Assembly: GCA_030867875.1 (NCBI GenBank)
Contig: JAOWCC010001501.1
Span: 28,726,792-28,790,791 of the forward strand
Source: Actinernus sp. WN-2022
Taxonomy: Eukaryota; Cnidaria; Anthozoa; Actiniaria; Actinernidae
Direction of reading: 5' to 3'
Length of the DNA: 64,000 nt
Positions 57,121 through 64,000 of this stretch are shown here, in pieces. The first letter of the stretch is position 1; each line of letters starts with the position of its first letter. The notes beneath the pieces were generated by a model. It saw only the letters and a list, made by a program, of their open reading frames with translations, was not told where the DNA came from and made no database searches. Position numbers and translations under genes: made by a program.

Positions 57121-59034
57121 ATCTTGCCTCCTCGCTCGGTATTATCAGGACCTGGCCATAGTACCAAAGTGTAGTAACGAGAAGTTAAGTGATTTTAAGA
57201 CTGCAAACAGATTGCTCTTCATCGGTCCTTTTATTTTTCTGAACTCTCATTTCCATCATATCTACGGTCTCAGTCCATTGGACATAAAGTCCATTATTAG
57301 TACAAGCTTTGCGTTTGAACGGAATAGCCGAGCCAATAAAAATAAGTGATAGTTCACACTTCTGGCAGCCGCCACTGGTTGGATGCGCGGAAGCCGGACC
57401 TTGGGAACGAGGTTACCGAATTTTACGGGGGAACGTCGGCCATCTTGAATAACTCGATCATGGCTGTGAGCATGCTCAGTTGAGTTTGGTAAAACAGTAA
57501 GACGAATTCTCCAAGGTGTAGTTCTAGTGTGACAATCGCTATTCAAAATAACCAGGTTCTAAATTATTCATTATCCCTCGCTTTCGGATGTTGCAGCTGT
57601 GTTTTCTAATTAAAGTTTGCATTTGGCTTGACTCATTAAACATGTTTAGCGAAAACAATATGTATTCACTCTCTTTATGTTTTTTTCCCTGTATAACGAG
57701 CACGTAAAGCAGCTTGGTTGTTTTCGCATGAAACCATGGGTAAAGTGTTCGAAAATACAAGTCATAATTCGATCGCCTTAGATAAACCGGCCGGCCTACT
57801 TTAAGCTCGCGAGTCGGATAATAGTACACTCAGTCTTAAAACTAAACACGAATATTACAGCGATTCTCATTCACATGCGCCCTTCTCAAATTTGGTCTCG
57901 GCGAAGAAATAATCGTGTTTTGGTAGACGTCAATCAGATGTCATAAACGCGTGAATTTAGAACTTCCAGTGAAAAACACATAAAAAAGTTGATCATGAGC
58001 AAGTCCTTTCAAATTAATTCCAAATTTACACCTGGGAAAGTGGTCTAACAGCAAGAAAATATTAATATATGATGAGCGAAAGATCCGTCAAAACAGCAAA
58101 CTGAATGTACTTGACTCACTGTACAAAATCATACAGGACGCGACCAATGCTCAAGGCCGAGGAGAAAGTCCATGTAGGAGAAGAGAAAGTAACCGGGTGA
58201 AATTTAAAAATTAATACATAGTTGTTTGGACACTGAATTCTTCAAGCTTTAGTTTAATTGATTATTCTTTTTCTTTCAGTCACAGAAATTCACCTTTTTC
58301 GCCAGGTTGCATGTGGAAGATTATCCGGAGCAGAACATGTTTTCGCAAATAAAACTTTTCCAAGCCTCCTAAAAATTAAGTATCCAGAAATGTAGAATGG
58401 AAGGTTGATTTATACAAGGATTGAAACTTTGAATCTGCATATTTAGGCAAATCTGGCGTTTAAACATGAGAAACTCAGTCAGAATTCCGGAGTCGGAGAC
58501 CGGTATTTTTGGCGGTAGCAAAAATTTAGTTGTAATAATATACATGCAACAATTCTCGAATTTGTTTGACTGAGAGAAGTCAGTATATTTATGCTAAACA
58601 CCAGTGCTAAACTCGTGTAATACCTGATCAGTGCCGAATCATGTAATTTACCTCAGATGTGAACAAACTATATATATCCAACTAGAACTCATGAATTGGA
58701 TGGAGTGACTTGAGAGGCGGTGGTCTTTCCAACTATACAATTTAATGTATAACATTTACAGCCGAGAGCAGTTGAAAAACTGAAAGAAACTCCTTTGAAT
58801 ATAACAAGACAAAAAGCAAAAATACGCAAATGAATATTATTAACAAGTAATCATATGGCTTTCTCGTGCCATTTTTTGGGTGGTATTTTCCCCAAACAAC
58901 TGAAGATATAAAGAAAAAACATTTGCCACACAATATTTATTCTAAAGTTCAATGTGTTCTGCAAAATGGCTTACTGTAATGTTCTATATATATCAAGATA
59001 CATTTAACATTTTTTATAGGCAAAAGCTGTAAGG

Positions 59035-59278
59035 AGGGTCTGAATGGGGGGGTCTACATGTCAGTTGTCAGTTAAATTTTTGGCCATTTGTCAGTTGTCA
59101 GTTAGCTCTAGTTAATCATTGCTAGAGAAAATTTACAATGTTTGACCCACAAACACCAAATTTGTCAGTTGTCAGTTATTTTTTGGTTGTCAGTTGTCAG
59201 TAAAAAAGTCGTCATTTGTCAGTTGTCAGTTATTTTTAAGGCCGTTTGTCAGTAGTCAGTTAATCCCATACAGACCCT
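59035..59278. mobile_element. hAT-like MITE with repeated TGTCAGT motifs
   Basis: Termini AGGGTCTGAATGGG and CCCATACAGACCCT are inverted repeats, flanked by CTGTAAGG and CTGTAAGT (an 8-bp duplication with one mismatch). The paralogue in copy 2 (near 34699) is empty. Inside are six tandem TGTCAGT pairs (one altered), in one orientation, mostly 25-32 bp apart. Non-coding. Confidence 0.75.
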
Positions 59279-60579
59279 CTGTAAGTGCTTCTTAATATCG
59301 ACTCCGACCTTGTTTCTTTTAAACTTTAATAGTTTCATAGCATTACAAGTAGGAAAGAAAACAAGAAAACCGAGGGAAAGCCGGAAACAGGAGTGAACTT
59401 CAGTCATGAATAGGTTATCCGTACAAAAAGCCAAAATAAGTACGTAAAATGCGAAAATCTTCAAAACGAGAATATAGATTTTGAAAAGCTATTGTTATAG
59501 TTTAGCTTCCATGAGCTTTGTTGGTAATGATTTTCAATTAAAACGAAGGAATGGAAACTTCTACAACAAAATATATCAGTATAAATGTTACCGGAAAATA
59601 TTATGTTCTCGTTTTGATGATTTTCACATCTGACGTAAATTCAAGGGGTCGAAAGTTTGGTGTGTGCTATGGCTAATTCAATATCTGGCCGAAAACATCT
59701 CAATGACTGGCCGAAATCTTCCTGCTGAAAATGCGAATCTTTATGATGCCCATCGGCTGTCTTCCGCGCGCCACCTTAAGTCAAGAAGATGCCAAATAAT
59801 CGCCATGTTCATATACATACCTGCAGTACTATCATCATCATCATCATGATTGTCAATTTATTTCAACTCCGTTCAGAGTAACAGAACTATGCTAGTTTCT
59901 TCGAGAAACATCACTGACAGTAGAAATGAAACAAGATTAACAATATCTACTGGTGCTCTAACGGCAGATGTTCAAATCGCTAGACAAGTTACTAACAGCA
60001 AGTAAAATGTCAATACATTATTAAAAGTGCGTTAACGAATCAGACGTCTAAATATGTTTAGATTAGCAGACCTTATGTTATCATGTAGGGAGTTCTAGAA
60101 TTGCCGAGGGAAACATGGAGTTGAATCACGCGGCGGTCATATTGGTTTAAAACAATAAACACTTAATGACTCGCCCCGAGGGAAAGTTGGAATGCTGCGT
60201 TTTCGTTCTGCAATGTGATTGGTTCTCGTTGTTTAAGTGGCCCTGGTTACAGCAGTCACACAGTAACAGACCCACGTGGGTTAGTTAGAATACTGAACAC
60301 TTACAACACGTATACTAAAGTTATGATAATTATTATTGCTGTTTCTATTATATGACGCTACGGTTAGGATCGAGGCTGCTGTGTAGAAATATTTTCTTTT
60401 CTTTTTTTTTTTAACACAATATTTAATCTATACATTTGCTCAAAGAGCTAGTAAACTCATCTAGGGAGCTTATGTAATATAATATAAACAAAATTTATGC
60501 ACAACTAAGGACATTTAGAAGCTAAGTTAAAAACAATAAAAAAACAGCAAACGATAACAAAGACAACAACAGAATAGAG

Positions 60580-63100
60580 CATGAGATTTTTCCTACCAAA
60601 GTGCTACTGTAGGTTCTCTTCTAATACACTTCATTAACTGAGCGCAGCAGCATTCACTACCTGTTAGGTATACTAGTTCTAAACTTTATAGTCCTTTGAA
60701 TATAAGATCAATTAAGCAATTGAGTAGGTGCTTTACGTCACTTAGTCTGAGAGTACGGAATTGATAACTCATAATAGAGATAACCAACCGAGTAGAGGGT
60801 ATACAAGATGCAAATGATAATTGAAAAAAGGGTCTTAAAAGGACTGAGAATTATATAGCCACAAGATTATATCTGATATCTGATGGGAAAAAAACACGAT
60901 TCGAATTCATAAATATAATGAATATAATAAACATCGGCGTAATATTGTCGCTAAATAGTGCAGCAATTCCAAGCTTTTCATTAATTTAAAAAACGTTCTT
61001 ATTTACGTAGCACTAAATTAGAGTGGACTGTTAGAGGTTTAAATGTAGGAATCCTACAAAATCGTGCATTTGTGTGTTTCAAGCACAGGCCAAAACTAAT
61101 CCAAAATGTGGCAGTTTATATCTCGAAATGTTTAATTGTGTTGTTTAATTTATGATGGCAATGTCACAATCGGAAAGTGTTAAAACACATGCTGTGTTTT
61201 GTAGATTAATTGTCCTTTGAATGTTTCACTCGTCCCTGACCAGCTTTAGTACGTATTTCAGTGATTAACAAAATAAATATTCCTATAAAGCCAGTCCTCT
61301 TTTTCTCTTCCTTATAAAAATACGTGCTAGGTTTTAAAACACAAGCGCGACTCGGTATTTTTTTTAATTTATATCGAGTCATTTGCTTACAATGAAAAGA
61401 TCGAGAGCTATGTTTGTGCAAACACTATAGTTTTCATAACATTAGTTATTCATAAACAGAGAAAAGACATGTCTGTTTAGTAATTAATGATATCCTAACC
61501 AACGGTTTCACCTGTTTTACAGAACACCTTTTTAGAATAACAAGTGTTACCCAGGAGCTTTGGTCAGTCGATGTTCAAGATGTTGCTATGTTTGAAAAAA
61601 AAAACATTCAGTACACATTGACAGAATAATGTAGAAAGCCAGATACGATTAACATATTAGAATCATAATCAATATTAAATAAATGATTTAATACTGAAAT
61701 AACGACTTTTCAAGAACTTCTGACAAAAGTTAGATCAGCAGCGCAACAGACTGAACCATGCTGTAGTTTTATATTCGATGGACGAAACTGCTGAATTACG
61801 AAGCTATTTCAATATTGCTGAAGTATTAGAAGAAGTTCAAATACAGTTCTCCTTTTTGATGTTTTTTTTTTATTCTCAAGGTATTTTTTATTTCATGCGG
61901 ACTCAGTGTCGTAATTAATAATGACTACGACACCTGCGCATATCGTATGTTGCTTATACTTATCACGCGCTATTGAGGACCGGGCTTCGGAGCCACGCTA
62001 AACATGAAATCATTCGGTACGTATGACTATATAATCGCTAATATTTGTGTTAGCTTCACCGAAGTTTCAGTAATATTGCCTCCTTCAGGTTAAACGGATA
62101 ACGGAAAGTCAAATGACGAAAATGAAGAGTGCGCGATCGCAAAATGCAGAATAACACTGAAGCATTCTAAAGTATATCAATTTGTAATTTTATACGAAAT
62201 TTCGCGCTTGTTTTTTTTAATGGCCGGTATGCACGCGCTTTGTTATTCTGCATTTCGCGTTGACGGTAGGTATGGCTGCTTCGGTAGGGTTTCTAATGAA
62301 ATATGCTCTAATTTTGGAGAAATATGCCACTGTCAGAGAGCTTGAAGACATCATTAAGTCTGAGGATGGCTGAAAAGTACTTGGTTTGCTTCTAGTAGGC
62401 TTTGTGAGGGGATTTCACAGGGTTTTTCCGTTGTGTTTGTGCTTTGAGACACAGGAAAAAAATATTCAATGAAATCCTTGGAATCCTGCAGTTGGCATTC
62501 TTTTACCCCTGCTCAACCTATTAGGATGTGTTTTTGTCACTTTAAAGCAACAGCTTGAGTCCAAATCACCGCTCTTGGTTGTAGGGGTAAAAGACTTATA
62601 AAAAAAAACCTACCGGAGTCCCAGAGGGGGAACCCCTTGTGGTTATTTGGCCATTACCCAGCATGCAATTGGAGGTGGGAGCAGGAAAATGTGGTCGAGT
62701 GAAATGCAGTGCAAACATCGGCGTGGTTCACCGTCGCTTGGTGTGTTTTGTGAAAACAAACCTGCTGGTTGGAAAGATTAAACAAGGTACTGTAACGACT
62801 GAGTGGTTATTTTGTGTTTGCTCTTGATTTCAAGTGCGAATGGGAAGGTTTTTTAAGCCGATTTTTAGCTCCTTAAAATTCGAGAAAATCGAAGAAACAA
62901 AACAATCGCCAAAACAAATGAGCTTTTCTCCATAGTGAAAGAGTCGAGTGATCCCTGTTATAGCTCGGACTTTGAAGCCATACATCCCTTCGCATAATAT
63001 CGCAACATCGTCTTTCCAGCATGTCTAGATGTGATGCAATAATTTTTCTAGTAACGGATTTATACGTCTCCTATTTACAGGCTCGGATGGTAAAGAGTTA
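60580..63100. other. Unshared 2.5-kb block without recognisable genes
   Basis: It follows the point where copies 2 and 3 stop matching. Frames are short, with no domain. It contains an inverted repeat (listed separately), A/T-rich stretches and GTCGTAATTAATAATGACTACGAC near 61908. Nothing supports a gene. Confidence 0.5.
62133..62259. repeat. Inverted repeat with ATGCAGAATAACA arms
   Basis: Arms CGCAAAATGCAGAATAACA and TGTTATTCTGCATTTCGCG lie about 80 bp apart and pair with one or two mismatches. Confidence 0.65.
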
Positions 63101-64000
63101 AGCTCTAGTCCATTTCGAGCCTATGATCTATAATTTGTTGTCGCCCCGTCAAATCAACTCAGGGTTTGCCATTAGCGCTTCAGCCGGATTTATTAACTGT
63201 TTTATTCTAGTCGCCGTATTAATACCACAAATTACACCCCGATATTACTAGTGCACTCATCTCAACCTCGTTCCCAGGGTCCTCCGCGCATCCAACATGA
63301 AGGCTCTGGTACTGAGATCGAACTATCACGTATTCTCATTGGCTCTTCCGTTATGATGCAAATGCTGTTCTAACACTGCCTTTTATTGGGCCAACGGATT
63401 GAGCCAACAGAGATCTAGATGAACTTGTATGTATATTCGTAGTTTAATTTTCTAAAATTTTATCAATAAAACGATTCTAAATAACCTTAAATACATTGTG
63501 TAGGTAGAGCAATAGCTGATGAAGTGTTTTACTGGGTTGTTTTCTAGTAGGTTTCATCAATAGGAAAGCCAGGATCTGAACATGTGCTATTGATCGCTTC
63601 GCTTCAACGCTAACGGAAAATGAACGGCTTTTTAGGATTCTCTTCTAGCTGAGATACGTCCTGGTAGCATTGTGATACCCTTCCACTGTTTCTTTATCCA
63701 AGTAAACTCCATTTCGAGCCGTTTAGTATCCTATACTCATCGGTCTCACCCGTACTCATTGAGTTTACGGATATCCGGCGGCCACAGTAATCTTAGAATG
63801 CCAACGATCATAACATGGTTATATAACCTAAACTCCGCGAAGACAACCCAACACTCAAACCTCAAACCTCCGAGACCCACAGAAGGCCAGAACTGAAAAC
63901 GGCTAAAGAGGTCGACTTACGCTTGCGACCCTGTTGGGAACCTCCGGCGACAAAATTGTTGGGGTCCCTGAAGGCCAGCATAGACACATCGTGGCCACTA
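63101..64000 (+). repeat. Module X, third copy, cut by window end
   Basis: Starts AGCTCTAGTCCATTTCGAGC and follows 38281-39165 closely, including the 74-codon frame at 63672-63896. It suggests that another duplication unit follows. Confidence 0.75.

Larger units (their letters stand above)
53040..60575. other. Long direct duplication, copy 3 tail (pairs with 23790-38000)
   Basis: About 7.5 kb that aligns in order with 14 kb of copy 2. It is shorter because it lacks LINE B, most of LINE C with its Mutator-like MITE, the 29213-30127 block, the SINE block and 35920-37595. No host gene was recognised. The 80-codon frame at 56636-56878 partly matches the 166-codon frame at 28432-28932 but is interrupted by a stop upstream. 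Confidence 0.8.

Overview
The window is non-coding-rich animal DNA with spliced genes. Introns, tRNA-derived SINEs, several CR1/L2/jockey-like LINE fragments, many foldback/MITE elements and extracellular WSC and PAN/apple exons all point to a metazoan. The repeat style and a recognisable SINE body suggest an anthozoan cnidarian (stony coral or sea anemone). That assignment is inference; no species marker is visible.

The main content is three copies of one gene. Copy 1 (+ strand, 711-7374) has four WSC exons and a C-terminal PAN/apple exon. All are open, all are in the same splice phase, and all have consensus acceptors and donors; its 5' end lies left of the window. Copy 2 (- strand, 20026-24198) and copy 3 (- strand, 50195-53455) are relatives that have lost or broken exons. 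They are read here as pseudogenes or decaying paralogues. The product would be a secreted or cell-surface multi-WSC/PAN protein, likely a carbohydrate or protein binder; its partner cannot be read from the sequence.

The copies sit in a segmental duplication. Copy 1 and its flank (1-11396) are inverted relative to copy 2 and its flank (13351-38000), and the inverted-repeat centre at 11397-13350 is occupied by a broken LINE. Copies 2 and 3 are direct repeats with long shared tails (about 23790-38000 against 53040-60575). Shared flanking modules, named here for convenience, are X (10238-11396 inverted, 38281-39575, and 63101 to the window end), Y (13351-14285, 40084-40983), Z (9310-10237 inverted, 42206-43140) and W (about 7440-9310 inverted, 14297-20025, 43140-44990). 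A new X module starting at 63101 suggests the array continues to the right.

Within W of copy 2, a single 84-bp segment present once in copies 1 and 3 has expanded to 42 tandem units (14763-18290). It creates two long but spurious ORFs, one on each strand. The paralogues serve as before/after pictures for many insertions: LINE B (30966-33372), a hAT-like MITE (59035-59278), a 30-bp-TIR MITE (19390-19669), and a Mutator-like MITE with 9-bp target duplications nested in a LINE (26960-27202). The 45000-50180 block in copy 3 and the 60580-63100 block hold no convincing genes, only SINE, TIR and foldback elements. No rRNA, functional tRNA, CRISPR array or prokaryotic-type operon was found.
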